NCBI RefSeq assembly: GCF_024749285.1
Contig: NZ_CP087196.1
Coordinates: 2,542,001-2,606,000 of the forward strand
From: Pseudomonas sp. B21-015
Lineage (GTDB): Bacteria > Pseudomonadota > Gammaproteobacteria > Pseudomonadales > Pseudomonadaceae
Direction: 5' to 3'
DNA: 64,000 nucleotides
Every line of letters begins with the position of its first letter. Within the stretch, counting starts at the first letter, position 1. Under the pieces are notes generated by a model. That model had not been told where the DNA came from. It saw only the letters and a program-made list of their open reading frames with translations, and made no database searches. The translations under genes were made by a program, and so were the position numbers. This document shows positions 11,011 to 19,578 of this stretch, one piece after another.

Positions 11011-11250
11011 CTAGTGGATCTGGTGCATGCGCAGGTTCAGGTCGTCGACCACGTGCGCCCAATCGGCGTCTTCACGCAGTTGTTCCTTGAGGAAGCCGGC
11101 TTGTTGCGGGGTCCAGAACTCGGCATCGATGAGTTTCTTGTCATCGGGCATGGGTGAATGACTTGCAATGAAATCGTCGATGGCCTTTTCGCTGGAGTCC
11201 AGACCGAGCTGGTCGAACAAGCCTTTCAAGTCATGTGTGGGTGAATCCAT
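11011..11250 (-). CDS. DUF2789 domain-containing protein
   Basis: A 79-residue acidic protein matching the DUF2789 pattern: LFDQLGLDSS near the start, then FWTPQQAGFLKEQLREDADWA. Function unknown. The start at 11250 follows a good ribosome site (GGAGATGAAG read on the minus strand); an in-frame extension to 11334 has no site. Convergent with the chemoreceptor, with only 8 bases between the stop codons. Confidence 0.8.
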   Translation of the reverse strand: MDSPTHDLKGLFDQLGLDSSEKAIDDFIASHSPMPDDKKLIDAEFWTPQQAGFLKEQLREDADWAHVVDDLNLRMHQIH

Positions 11251-11581
11251 CTTCATCTCCTTGCAGATAATCAGTCGCCTCGGGTGCGAGATCCGAGGTG
11301 CGGCTTCATTGCATCTGAGGGAGCCGCACGCCAAGTGTTCGATAGGGTTTTAGCAGTTTTCTGCGGATTCGCCACCAATGATGGCAATGAGCTATTGCTT
11401 GTCGTTGTTTCAGCGATTACGATGCCGTCGAATTTTTGGCGTCATCAAGCCGCCACTCAAAGAGTCCGCACATGGATGTTGTCGTCTCGGGTTTAGCGCC
11501 TTGCGCTGCTGATTTGCCCATCCCTTGCGTGATTTCTTTCGAGTCGACCCACCCCCGATCCCGCAGAAAAGGATGTAAGCA
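11251..11581. other. Intergenic region, 331 bases
   Basis: Holds the divergent promoters of the DUF2789 gene (minus) and the lipoprotein gene at 11582 (plus). No repeat, RNA gene or convincing small open frame was seen. Confidence 0.5.
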
Positions 11582-12214
11582 GTGAAGCGTCTTGTTTATC
11601 TGATGGTCATCGCACTTGGCCTGTCGTTGACTGGCTGTGTGTCTTTCACGCCGCTGGGGCCCATTGGCGAACCCTTGAACCCTGCGCCGTCCACCCTCGA
11701 TCGCAATGCCGAGATCAGCGACGTGGTGATTTCCGCTCCCGACCTGGACGACAAGGTGCGTGTCGCCGGCAGCCGACAACTGACCGAGCAGGTCAGCGCC
11801 TATGTCGATAAAAGCGACTACTTCAAGCGAATCGTGGTGTTCCCGGCCAAGGCGGGCGAAGACGATGTGGTGCTCAAGTTCAACCTGACCTCACTGGCAG
11901 GCAAACGCACCATGCACCCGGCTTACATCCCCGGCGCGCTGGTGACGCTGACTATCTGGATCTGGGTCGACGGGCCGATTTACGTCGACAAATACGACCT
12001 CGCCGGCGAACTGATCATCGAAGACCGTCAGGGCAAGCAACTGGCCAGGTCGGTCGAGCAGGTCCAGCTCGACAAGAATGTCGGTATGTGGAACGCCGAC
12101 TACCTCAATCCACGCCTGGGCGGTGCCCAGTTGCGCGACCTGATCGCTCAACTACTGGCCAGTGCCACCCCTCAATTGCGTACACCGTCAAAGGAACTGG
12201 CTGCTCATGAGTAA
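11582..12214 (+). CDS. Predicted lipoprotein of unknown function
   Basis: A 210-residue protein starting at GTG 11582, with AAGGATG 8 bases upstream. The N-terminus MKRLVYLMVIALGLSLTGC is a lipoprotein signal with lipobox LTGC (Cys19 lipidated). The body is soluble with one hydrophobic strand-rich stretch (PGALVTLTIWIWVDGPIY). It overlaps the next lipoprotein gene by 8 bases, so the two are translated as a pair and probably act together in the envelope. No family was recognised with confidence. Confidence 0.75.
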   Translation: MKRLVYLMVIALGLSLTGCVSFTPLGPIGEPLNPAPSTLDRNAEISDVVISAPDLDDKVRVAGSRQLTEQVSAYVDKSDYFKRIVVFPAKAGEDDVVLKFNLTSLAGKRTMHPAYIPGALVTLTIWIWVDGPIYVDKYDLAGELIIEDRQGKQLARSVEQVQLDKNVGMWNADYLNPRLGGAQLRDLIAQLLASATPQLRTPSKELAAHE

Positions 12215-12785
12215 ATATCTTCTGGTTTTGCTGCTCTTGGTCAGCAGCACCCTGACCGGCTGCATTTCCTATTCCCAACATGAATTGGCGCCGGTGGACC
12301 AGTGGCCGCCAGCGCAGGCCCGGCAGGACAAGCCCAGTGCTTATCTGCACGTGACCACCCAGCAGCAGTTCAACGGCGAACTGTCGGGTGGTGTCGGCAA
12401 TGCGGCGCTGGTGGAACAGAATATGCTGGAAACCTTCAAGGCGTCCGGGCAGTTCAAGAACGTGACCACGGACAAGGTCGACTCGAACCTGTACGTGACG
12501 AGTACGTTGACCAATAACGAGCAGGGAAATATCGCGAGCGCCTGGCTGACAGGCTTCACGTTCTTCGTGATCCCGACAACGTTCAGCAACACCTTCACGC
12601 TGGAAACGGTGTTCAAGGATCGGGAAGGCAACCTGCTGGGCAAAATCGTCAAACAGGAAAGCACGCGTACCTGGATGCAGATTTTGCTGATTGTCGGCTT
12701 GCCGTTCAATGAGCGTGGGGACGCGGTGCTCAAACACCTGACCCAAAGCACGCTGGATGAAGCGGTCAAGCGCAAGCTGATCTGA
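12207..12785 (+). CDS. Predicted lipoprotein of unknown function
   Basis: A 192-residue lipoprotein. MSKYLLVLLLLVSSTLTGC is the signal with lipobox LTGC (Cys19). The ATG overlaps the last codons of the upstream lipoprotein gene, with AAGGAACTGG as ribosome site. It contains a hydrophobic segment (ASAWLTGFTFFVIPTTFSNTFTL) and another near residues 155-165, suggesting partial membrane contact. Paired with its neighbour by translational coupling. Confidence 0.75.
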   Translation: MSKYLLVLLLLVSSTLTGCISYSQHELAPVDQWPPAQARQDKPSAYLHVTTQQQFNGELSGGVGNAALVEQNMLETFKASGQFKNVTTDKVDSNLYVTSTLTNNEQGNIASAWLTGFTFFVIPTTFSNTFTLETVFKDREGNLLGKIVKQESTRTWMQILLIVGLPFNERGDAVLKHLTQSTLDEAVKRKLI

Positions 12786-12876
12786 CCGGTTGTCGAGATT
12801 AAGGCGTGCTATCTGCACAAGGCTGGCACGCCGCAGACATTCTCAGGCTTGACCTGCTGCGTTATCCACTCCCATC

Positions 12877-13107
12877 TCAGGCGTTCAACGCCCCCTCATC
12901 GACGGCAAGCTTCAGGGCTTTCGCGGCATCCTGGGCGGCAATGGCCGCGACATCCGCGGTCTTGAACCAGCGATCCTTCTCGACCTGGTGATACGTCAAA
13001 GTGGTCAACGGTGGTTTGGTGCGCATGATAATGACTGCCTGGAATTCGCCGTCGACCTCTCTGGCTTCGCCCCGGATAAAAAATTCACCGATATCAAATT
13101 CCGTCAC
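12877..13107 (-). CDS. Conserved-type small hypothetical protein
   Basis: 76 residues from GTG 13107 (MTEFDIGEFFIRGEAREVDG), with AAGGGAAG 8-9 bases upstream on the minus strand. An ATG at 13173 would add 22 residues lacking the look of coding sequence. No signal peptide or membrane segment; an Ala-rich helix (AAIAAQDAAKALKLA) is near the C-terminus. Function not recognised. Confidence 0.6.
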   Translation of the reverse strand: MTEFDIGEFFIRGEAREVDGEFQAVIIMRTKPPLTTLTYHQVEKDRWFKTADVAAIAAQDAAKALKLAVDEGALNA

Positions 13108-13266
13108 GTAGCAGTCTTCCCTTGGAAATATTCTGTTGTGTTGAACGCCGTCCGCCCTGGGGACGGGTTTCATTGGTCGGGCAGTATGGCAGTAGTTGCC
13201 TGCCGGCGGCTGAGTTAAGTCACCGGCGTGACGAAACGTCTATAGAAATGCGGGCTGCAAGGCGCG

Positions 13267-13515
13267 TCAGCTGTATGACTCGAGTGAACGGGCAAGGGCG
13301 CAGGCATCATTATGGTTGCCGCGGAAACCTCTGACACGGCCGGTGGATATTTCCCTGATGTGAAAAAAGGCGTTGCCGGCCAGTACCACCTGAAAACGCG
13401 GGAACAGACACTCTTCAGGAAGGAAATCCTGTTGCCGGAGCACCCTCGAATGCAGAGGTGACGAGTCGTTTTTGTTCCGTGCCTGAGGCAGGACGAAGTG
13501 AGTCAGTGTGCACAT
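13267..13515 (-). CDS. Small hypothetical protein
   Basis: 82 residues from ATG 13515, with AAAAGGA about 7 bases upstream. The C-terminal half (FFHIREISTGRVRGFRGNHN followed by DACALARSLE) has the look of a conserved Pseudomonas miniprotein family, but no function is known to me. Confidence 0.6.
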   Translation of the reverse strand: MCTLTHFVLPQARNKNDSSPLHSRVLRQQDFLPEECLFPRFQVVLAGNAFFHIREISTGRVRGFRGNHNDACALARSLESYS

Positions 13516-13945
13516 ATGAAGTCCTTTTCGTGGTTTTACCGACGTGTGTACGTTGTTTTGGGTAGTCTCGGTGAGCGTCGCTGCTCTAGAATTGCCGTCA
13601 CTGGTTGGCGATTGATGCCCATCTAAAGCAATTTTTTACTGGCGATATGTCGGAAAAGTGCTTCTTTTAAAGAGATTTTTCCCTAAAGTTGGTAGTCCGG
13701 TTTTCTCTGGCCGTCAGAAAGGCGTTTTCCTTCAACCTCTGACGACTGCCAGGCAAGACGACGTGAGGGATGTTCCAGTAATCTTCTCAAACCTCGCGAT
13801 GAATGGGCCCTCTGCTCATTCCAGGATTCGACCCGGGTCATTTGGCTACACCTCGGCATTGCCGCTTTTTTCTGCTGTGCGCGTTTCCTGCGTACGGCAT
13901 CATTTCAGATGTGGGGATGTTTCCTTGGCAGTAAGTAATCTCGAT
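13516..13945. other. Intergenic region, about 430 bases
   Basis: Contains the divergent promoters for the genes at 13515 (minus) and 13946 (plus). The frame of the latter is open upstream to 13658, but that extension lacks protein-like composition and a ribosome site. Nothing else recognised. Confidence 0.4.
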
Positions 13946-14395
13946 ATGCATGCTTTGTTCGTACTGGGTGATTTGCGCGCAAAGCTGGTTAAGCAGTTTC
14001 AGTCACGTTTCGTCTACATCACCGAACAGAACGCTGAAGGCATTTACATTGCCGAGATCGACACCGAATCAGCGCTGGTGGTGGATGACAAGCCTGGGCT
14101 TAAACTCAAGGTCGGCGATCATTTCAGCGCCTCGGTGTTGCCCAGTCGCGAAGGTGGCAAACTGGACATCAAGTTCCGCGAAATCAAACTCACGGTGTAC
14201 GGACTGGGGGATTACGCGTTCGTGACCACCGCAGACGGCCATGGCATTGTGTTCAAGGAAGGTCATAGCGTGGTGATGGTGTTCGCGGCCCACCAACAGT
14301 TGCAGGAAGGCCTGACCAAAACCCTGAAGGCCGTGACCGCCAAAGCCGCCAAGTGGCGCAAGGGCGAACTGGTGACCTTCAAGGCCAGCGAGTAA
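13946..14395 (+). CDS. Conserved hypothetical protein
   Basis: 149 residues from ATG 13946 (MHALFVLGDLRAKLVKQFQ). TTG 13925, with GGGGA 8 bases upstream, is an in-frame alternative that would add seven residues. The central part is beta-rich with a small barrel-like pattern (LKVGDHFSASVLPSREGGKL, LTVYGLGDYAFV). Ends in a basic helix (LKAVTAKAAKWRKGE). The stop overlaps the next start (TAATG), so the two genes are coupled. Function not recognised. Confidence 0.65.
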   Translation: MHALFVLGDLRAKLVKQFQSRFVYITEQNAEGIYIAEIDTESALVVDDKPGLKLKVGDHFSASVLPSREGGKLDIKFREIKLTVYGLGDYAFVTTADGHGIVFKEGHSVVMVFAAHQQLQEGLTKTLKAVTAKAAKWRKGELVTFKASE

Positions 14396-14598
14396 TGACC
14401 CTGACCCGCGCCGATTTCCACGAACAGAACCAGGCCAGCGCCCGAGCCGAGGCTCAGCGGCTGTTTGACCAGAAGGTTGTTTTGCAGGGAACCTGGCTGA
14501 GTTGGGTGGCATCACAGATCTACCTGCTGCGTCCGGCGGCGTACGCCAGCATGGTCAGAAGAGAGCTCGCGCGCTTGCAGGAACCTTCTGAAAAATAA
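14395..14598 (+). CDS. Small hypothetical protein
   Basis: 67 residues from ATG 14395, which shares one base with the upstream stop codon, so it is translationally coupled. The sequence is helical and basic (RAEAQRLFDQKVVLQGTW, AYASMVRRELARLQ), with no signal peptide. Function unknown. Confidence 0.65.
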   Translation: MTLTRADFHEQNQASARAEAQRLFDQKVVLQGTWLSWVASQIYLLRPAAYASMVRRELARLQEPSEK

Positions 14599-14717
14599 TC
14601 CTCGCCCCTCGAAAGCAGAAACCTCTACTACAGTCAGTTGACTGAGTATTCAGAGGCTTGCGGTCTTCTTTGTCAGGCCATCCTGCTATTGCTGTGAACA
14701 GCGCGAGGTGCAAGAGC

Positions 14718-15734
14718 ATGAAGGGATTTCGACGGTTACTGGCCGCTACCCTGGCCACGTTCGGCGTGTTGGCTTCACCCGTTTCGGTGTTCGCTACCCA
14801 GGCGCCGATCCACTTCGCCGACCTGAACTGGGAAAGCGGCAGCCTGATCACCGAGACTTTGCGGATCATCGTCGAGAAGGGCTACGGCTTGCCGACCGAC
14901 ACCTTGCCGGGAACGACCATTACCCTGGAAACCGCACTGGCCAACAATGACATTCAGGTCATTGGCGAAGAGTGGGCGGGCCGCAGTCCGGTCTGGGTCA
15001 AGGCTGAGGCCGAGGGCAAAGTCGTGAGCCTGGGCGATACGGTCAAGGGCGCCACCGAGGGCTGGTGGGTGCCGGAGTATGTGATCAAGGGCGACCCGGC
15101 CAAGGGCATCAAGCCGCTGGCGCCGGGCCTGCGCAGTGTCAGTGATCTGCCGCGCTACAAGGACGTGTTCAAAGACCCGGAAACCCCGAGCAAGGGGCGC
15201 TTCCTCAACAGCCCGATCGGCTGGACCTCGGAAGTGGTCAACAAGCAGAAGCTCAAGGCGTATGGGCTGGACGACAGCTACGTGAACTTTCGCAGTGGTT
15301 CGGGGGCAGCGCTGGATGCGGAGATCAGTTCGTCGATTCGTCGCGGCAAGCCGGTCCTGTTCTATTACTGGTCTCCGACGCCGTTGCTCGGCCGCTTCAA
15401 ATTGATTCAGCTGCAAGAGCCGCCGTTCGACGCCGAAGCCTGGAAAACCCTGACCGAAGCCGATAACCCCAACCCGAAACCGACTCGCTCGCTGCCCTCG
15501 AAGCTGTCCATCGGCGTGTCCGCGCCTTTTCAGAAACAGTACCCGCAGATAGTCGAGTTCTTCAGCAAGGTCGATTTGCCGATCGAGGCGTTGAACAAGG
15601 CCCTAGCGGACATGAGCGAAAAACACACCCCGCCACGCCAGGCGGCGCAGGCGTTCATGAAGGCGTACCCGCAGGTGTGGCAAGCCTGGGTGCCCAAGGA
15701 AGTGGCGGACAAAGTCTCTGCCGAGTTGAAATGA
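14718..15734 (+). CDS. Glycine betaine/proline-type ABC transporter substrate-binding protein
   Basis: A 338-residue periplasmic protein of the OpuAC family. The signal peptide ends around VFATQAP, after MKGFRRLLAATLATFGVLAS. Family features include PIHFADLNWESG at the mature N-terminus, a GEEWAGRSPVW region, ATEGWWVPEYV, SGSGAALDAEI and PVLFYYWSPT; the aromatic residues form quaternary-amine cages in this family. ATG 14718 has GAGG about 9 bases upstream. No permease or ATPase gene lies next to it, so it is an orphan binding protein that must use a transporter encoded elsewhere. Ligand identity is inferred. Confidence 0.85.
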   Translation: MKGFRRLLAATLATFGVLASPVSVFATQAPIHFADLNWESGSLITETLRIIVEKGYGLPTDTLPGTTITLETALANNDIQVIGEEWAGRSPVWVKAEAEGKVVSLGDTVKGATEGWWVPEYVIKGDPAKGIKPLAPGLRSVSDLPRYKDVFKDPETPSKGRFLNSPIGWTSEVVNKQKLKAYGLDDSYVNFRSGSGAALDAEISSSIRRGKPVLFYYWSPTPLLGRFKLIQLQEPPFDAEAWKTLTEADNPNPKPTRSLPSKLSIGVSAPFQKQYPQIVEFFSKVDLPIEALNKALADMSEKHTPPRQAAQAFMKAYPQVWQAWVPKEVADKVSAELK

Positions 15735-15739
15735 ACCGA

Positions 15740-15775
15740 TTTATGTACACGCGGGAATTCCCGGATGTACATAAA
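15740..15775. repeat. 36-bp near-perfect palindrome
   Basis: Outer arms TTTATGTACA (15740-15749) and TGTACATAAA (15766-15775) match perfectly over 10 bp. Inside them CGGGAATTCCCG is itself a perfect 12-bp palindrome, separated from the arms by two mismatched bases on each side. It begins 5 bases after the binding-protein stop codon. There is no T-tract, so it is not a standard terminator. Confidence 0.8.
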
Positions 15776-15883
15776 GCCCGTAGGAGCGCGCGTGCAGCCG
15801 AGCTACCGTCGATAACGAATGCCCTTACAAAAACACCCAATGAAGTTCATCCTGCTGCAACATTTCACACCGGATGTCTGAAT

Positions 15884-16321
15884 ATGAGCCTATTGGTCGC
15901 GCAATGGATTGCTGTAATTTTTTTATTCATCAGCCTGGTCCACCTGTATTGGGCCGCAGGTGGCAAGTGGGGCAGCGAGGCAGCGGTGCCACGAGTGCCC
16001 GGGGAGGGCGGCGAGGAGTCAAAGCCCGCATTCAAGCCGTCGGGTTTTGCCACGTTGCTGGTGGCGGTGGGTTTGCTGCTGATCGCGATGCTGGTGTGCC
16101 TGCGGGTCGGGCTGTACCTGCCCACGGTGCATCACTGGTCGTTGCAATGGGTGATCAGCGCGATCGCCATGCTGATGTTCGCCCGGGCGATCGGCGATTC
16201 GAATTTGATGGGGTTCTTCAAGCAGGTCAAGGACTCCAAGTTTGCCCGGCTGGATACTTGGGCCTATTCGCCATTGTGTGTGGTGTTGGGAGCCGGATTG
16301 TTGGCAGTGGCCTGGATTTGA
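15884..16321 (+). CDS. DUF3995 family membrane protein
   Basis: 145 residues with four hydrophobic segments (about 5-24, 56-76, 84-100 and 124-143) and the LVHLYWAAGGKWG motif after the first segment, characteristic of DUF3995. Inner-membrane location expected; function unknown. The ribosome site is weak. The 150-base gap upstream holds the palindrome at 15740. Confidence 0.75.
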   Translation: MSLLVAQWIAVIFLFISLVHLYWAAGGKWGSEAAVPRVPGEGGEESKPAFKPSGFATLLVAVGLLLIAMLVCLRVGLYLPTVHHWSLQWVISAIAMLMFARAIGDSNLMGFFKQVKDSKFARLDTWAYSPLCVVLGAGLLAVAWI

Positions 16322-16429
16322 GGTTGACCGGGCTATCGCCTTCGCGAGCAAGCCCGCTTGTGTCTTGCGCAGGAGTTAGACTGAGGGTGAGAGCGATGAG
16401 GCCCGCCCAATCAGCAAAAACTTCTGAAC

Positions 16430-16792
16430 TTAACTCCCACTTTCCGTACGCCGACTACTCACCTCCGCCGGCACATCATCCCCGGCCATGCGCTTGCGAA
16501 ACAGCGCCGCCCGGGCCAGCAGCAGCGTGGTCACCGGCACGGTGATCGACAACAGAATCGGAATCAGCCAGGCATGCAGCACCGGCCCTGACTTGAGCGC
16601 CGAAAAATAAATGATCGACGCCAGTGCCACGCACCATGCGCCCAAGGTCGAAGCCAGTGCCGGTGGGTGCATGCGTTGGAAGTAATCCTTCATTCGCAGC
16701 AACCCGACCGCGCCGATCAGCGCAAACAGGCTGCTGAGCACCAGCAGAATCGCCACCGCAATTTCCACCCACAAAGACAGTTCAGTGCTCAT
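16430..16792 (-). CDS. mrpG: Mrp-type Na+(K+)/H+ antiporter subunit G
   Basis: 120 residues, last gene of a six-gene Mrp (Pha/Sha/Mnh) antiporter operon on the minus strand. Three transmembrane helices and the family segment GLLRMKDYFQRMHPPALAST are visible. MrpG is required for assembly and activity of the antiporter complex. Overlaps mrpF by 4 bases (ATGA). Confidence 0.92.
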   Translation of the reverse strand: MSTELSLWVEIAVAILLVLSSLFALIGAVGLLRMKDYFQRMHPPALASTLGAWCVALASIIYFSALKSGPVLHAWLIPILLSITVPVTTLLLARAALFRKRMAGDDVPAEVSSRRTESGS

Positions 16793-17067
16793 TCGATCAC
16801 CTCGCCGCGCAGCAGGAATTTGGCCAGGGCAAACGAGCCGACGAAGCCGAACAGGGCAATCAACAGCGCCGCCTCGAAGTAAGTGTCGCTGGCATAACGG
16901 ATGCCTAGCGCGAGCATCATCAGCATGGCGACGATGTACAGGTAATCCAGGGCCAGAACCCGGTCTTGGGCCGACGGGCCCTTGAACAGGCGGATCAGGG
17001 TCAGAATCATCGCCACCGAAAAGAGGAACAGACTCAGCAGGATCGCGTTTGACAGCAATGCGCTCAT
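16789..17067 (-). CDS. mrpF: Mrp-type antiporter subunit F
   Basis: 92 residues, three transmembrane helices, with the family pattern RLFKGPSAQDRVLALDYLY after the first helix. A small hydrophobic subunit of the Mrp complex. Overlaps mrpE and mrpG by 4 bases each. Confidence 0.92.
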   Translation of the reverse strand: MSALLSNAILLSLFLFSVAMILTLIRLFKGPSAQDRVLALDYLYIVAMLMMLALGIRYASDTYFEAALLIALFGFVGSFALAKFLLRGEVIE

Positions 17068-17552
17068 TCGAAGATCTCCATCAAGGGGCGCTCGTAGGTC
17101 GCCTTGAAGTGCTGGATGAATTGGCTTTCGTCATCCAGATCGAAAACGTGCAGCAACAGAATGCTGCGATCCAGTGCCAGCTCCGACCAGACCGTGCCGG
17201 GAATCACCGTGCAGATGATCGACAGCGCCGCCAGGCCGTTGGCATCGCGCAAGTCCAGCGGCACCTTGATGAACCGCGAGCGAGGTGCACGCCGCCCGGC
17301 ATTGAGCACGCCCCAGGCCACGGCGAGGTTGGACACCAGCACATCGCGTCCGACCAGCAAGAACAAACGCAGGATCACCCCGGGGCGACGTATGCGAATC
17401 GGCAGCGGCCGCAGTTTGCGCATCATCAGCGGCGCACAGATACCAAGTACCGCGCCCAACAGCACATTGCCGGGGCTCATCGACAGGTTCAACACCAGCC
17501 ACAACAGCCACAGCGCCAACGACAACCACGGTGCAGGAAACAGACGCTTCAT
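17064..17552 (-). CDS. mrpE: Mrp-type antiporter subunit E
   Basis: 162 residues. Two N-terminal hydrophobic helices are followed by a soluble C-terminal part with SIICTVIPGTVWSELALDRS and LLHVFDLDDE, typical of MrpE. Needed for complex assembly and stability. Overlaps mrpD and mrpF by 4 bases each. Confidence 0.92.
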   Translation of the reverse strand: MKRLFPAPWLSLALWLLWLVLNLSMSPGNVLLGAVLGICAPLMMRKLRPLPIRIRRPGVILRLFLLVGRDVLVSNLAVAWGVLNAGRRAPRSRFIKVPLDLRDANGLAALSIICTVIPGTVWSELALDRSILLLHVFDLDDESQFIQHFKATYERPLMEIFE

Positions 17553-19234
17553 GGTTGCACCTCCACCCGTGCTGCGCTGGCTTGCGGGCTCGCAATTGCA
17601 CGGGTGCCAAGCACCGCCATCACGTATTGCTGAGGATTATTCAACGCCTGCGCAGCCGCTTGGGTGTAACGCAGCAGCGGTTCAGCCTTGAACGTCAGCG
17701 CAATGCTCAGCCCCAGCAGAACGACGATCGGCACGCATTCCAGGCGGCGCAGCAAGGGTGACGGCCGCTCTTGCGGGGCCCAGAAACGCTGGATGCCCAA
17801 ACGCGAGAAAGCGATCAACGAGGCCAGGCCGGACAGGATCAACAACGTCAGCAAACCCCACGCACCGTTCGAAACCGGTTCGTCGCCGCCATTACCCAGG
17901 CCCAGCGGATTGAGCAGGGCGCTGAGCAGGCTGAGTTTGCCGATAAACCCGGACAGTGGCGGCATGCCGATGATCAGCAAGGCGCAGGCGATGAAGCTCA
18001 GACCGAGGAAGGCCATGGTCCAGGGAATCACTTGGCCGACCACGACTTTCTGGTCGTCATCGAGGTTGATGCCTTTGGGTGGCTGCAAGGACTCCAGAGG
18101 CCGTGGCAGCAGCTCGCCGTCATCGAACAAAGGCATTTCGTTGGCCGAACGCGAACGCTCGATCAACTCGGCCAGCAAGAACAGTGCACTCAAGGCCAGG
18201 GTCGAGCTGACCAGATAGAACAACGCCGCGCCGATCAGGTTCGGCTGGGCGAAACCGATGGCCGATAACAGGATGCCGGCCGACACCAGAATGCTCAGGC
18301 TGGCCATGCGTTCCAGGCGTTGCGCGGCGAGGATCGCCACGGCGGCGCAGACGATGGTCGCCATGCCGCCGTAGATCAGCCAGTCGCCACCGAAGTACGC
18401 GGATGCCCCGGCCTGGCCGGAGAACAGCAGCGTCCACAGGCGCAGCAAGGTGTAGACGCCAACCTTGGTCATGATCGCAAACATCGCCGCCACTGGCGCG
18501 CTGGCCGCGGAATAGGCCGGCACCAGCCAGAAGTTCAGCGGCCACATCCCGGCCTTGGCCAGGAACGCCACCGCCAGAATTGCCGCACCGGCATGCAGCA
18601 AGCCGCGATCGGCCTCCGACACCAGCGGGATCTTCAGCGCCAGGTCGGCCATGTTCAGCGTGCCGGTGACGCCGTAGATCAGCGCCGCGCCAATCAGAAA
18701 CAGCGACGAGGCCAGCAGGTTGATCGAGATGTAATGCAGCCCCGACGACACCCGCGCCCGGCCCGAACCGTGCAGCATCAGCCCGTAAGAGGCGGCGAGC
18801 AGCACTTCGAAAAACACGAACAGGTTGAACAGGTCTGCCGTGAGGAAGGCGCCGTACAGGCCCATCAACTGAATCTGGAACAGCGCGTGGAAGCTTGAAC
18901 CGGCCCCGTCCCAACGGGCCATGGCGAATAGCAGCGCGCTGACGCCGATGATCCCGGTCAGCACCAGCATCAACGCCGACAGGCGATCGACCACCAGCAC
19001 GATGCCGAATGGCGCCTGCCAGTTGCCCGGCAGGTACACGCCGATGGAGCCGGGCACGCCGGTGGTTTGCGTCCATTGCAGCAACATCACGGCAATGCCC
19101 AGCCCCAGCAGGCTGGAGAACAGGTTGATTTTGGCCTTTAACGGGCGGTGTTTCTCGCCCAGCATCAGCATCACGGCGGCGGTCAGCAGCGGCAGCAGAA
19201 TCGGTGCGACGATCAGGTGGGTCATCGCCATCAT
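17549..19234 (-). CDS. mrpD: Mrp-type antiporter subunit D
   Basis: 561 residues, a polytopic proton-translocating subunit related to complex I subunits NuoM/NuoN. About fourteen transmembrane helices. Conserved ion-path residues occur in segments such as FVFFEVLLAASYGLML (Glu) and FLAKAGMWPLNFWLVPAYSAA (Lys), with a further Lys in FAIMTKVGVYTLLRLW. A hydrophilic loop around residues 365-395 is longer than usual. Overlaps mrpC and mrpE by 4 bases. Confidence 0.93.
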   Translation of the reverse strand: MMAMTHLIVAPILLPLLTAAVMLMLGEKHRPLKAKINLFSSLLGLGIAVMLLQWTQTTGVPGSIGVYLPGNWQAPFGIVLVVDRLSALMLVLTGIIGVSALLFAMARWDGAGSSFHALFQIQLMGLYGAFLTADLFNLFVFFEVLLAASYGLMLHGSGRARVSSGLHYISINLLASSLFLIGAALIYGVTGTLNMADLALKIPLVSEADRGLLHAGAAILAVAFLAKAGMWPLNFWLVPAYSAASAPVAAMFAIMTKVGVYTLLRLWTLLFSGQAGASAYFGGDWLIYGGMATIVCAAVAILAAQRLERMASLSILVSAGILLSAIGFAQPNLIGAALFYLVSSTLALSALFLLAELIERSRSANEMPLFDDGELLPRPLESLQPPKGINLDDDQKVVVGQVIPWTMAFLGLSFIACALLIIGMPPLSGFIGKLSLLSALLNPLGLGNGGDEPVSNGAWGLLTLLILSGLASLIAFSRLGIQRFWAPQERPSPLLRRLECVPIVVLLGLSIALTFKAEPLLRYTQAAAQALNNPQQYVMAVLGTRAIASPQASAARVEVQP

Positions 19235-19578
19235 TCTTTAGGCTCCCGGCCATCCACATGGTCGGTACCGGTCAGGCCCCGGGAGGCGAGCAGCACCACC
19301 AGGAACAGCGCGGTCATGGCGAAGCTGATGACGATCGCGGTCAGCACCAGTGCTTGCGGCAGCGGGTCGGTGTAGTGCAGCAAATCCTGAGGCACGCCGT
19401 CCTTGATGTTCGGCTCCTTGCCGATGAACAGGCTGCCCATGCTGAAGATGAACAGGTTGACGCCGTAGGACAGCAGGCACAGGCCCATGACCACCTGGAA
19501 CGTCCGTGGCCGCAGTATCAGCCACACGCCGGACGCGGCCAGCACACCGATGGCGATTGCGATGACTTCTTCCATCAA
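19231..19578 (-). CDS. mrpC: Mrp-type antiporter subunit C
   Basis: 115 residues, NuoK-like subunit with three transmembrane helices (VIAIAIGVLAASGVWLIL, VMGLCLLSYGVNLFIF, ALVLTAIVISFAMTALFLVV). The Asp/Glu-containing third helix context (DPLPQALVLTAIVIS) is typical of MrpC. Overlaps mrpA and mrpD by 4 bases. Confidence 0.92.
   Translation of the reverse strand: MMEEVIAIAIGVLAASGVWLILRPRTFQVVMGLCLLSYGVNLFIFSMGSLFIGKEPNIKDGVPQDLLHYTDPLPQALVLTAIVISFAMTALFLVVLLASRGLTGTDHVDGREPKE

Noticed and set aside
16341..16362. Single REP-like unit between the DUF3995 gene and mrpG
   Set aside because: Only a half unit (TTCGCGAGCAAGCCCGCTTG) without a partner; similar halves at 36248 and 28329. Too degenerate to list as REPINs.
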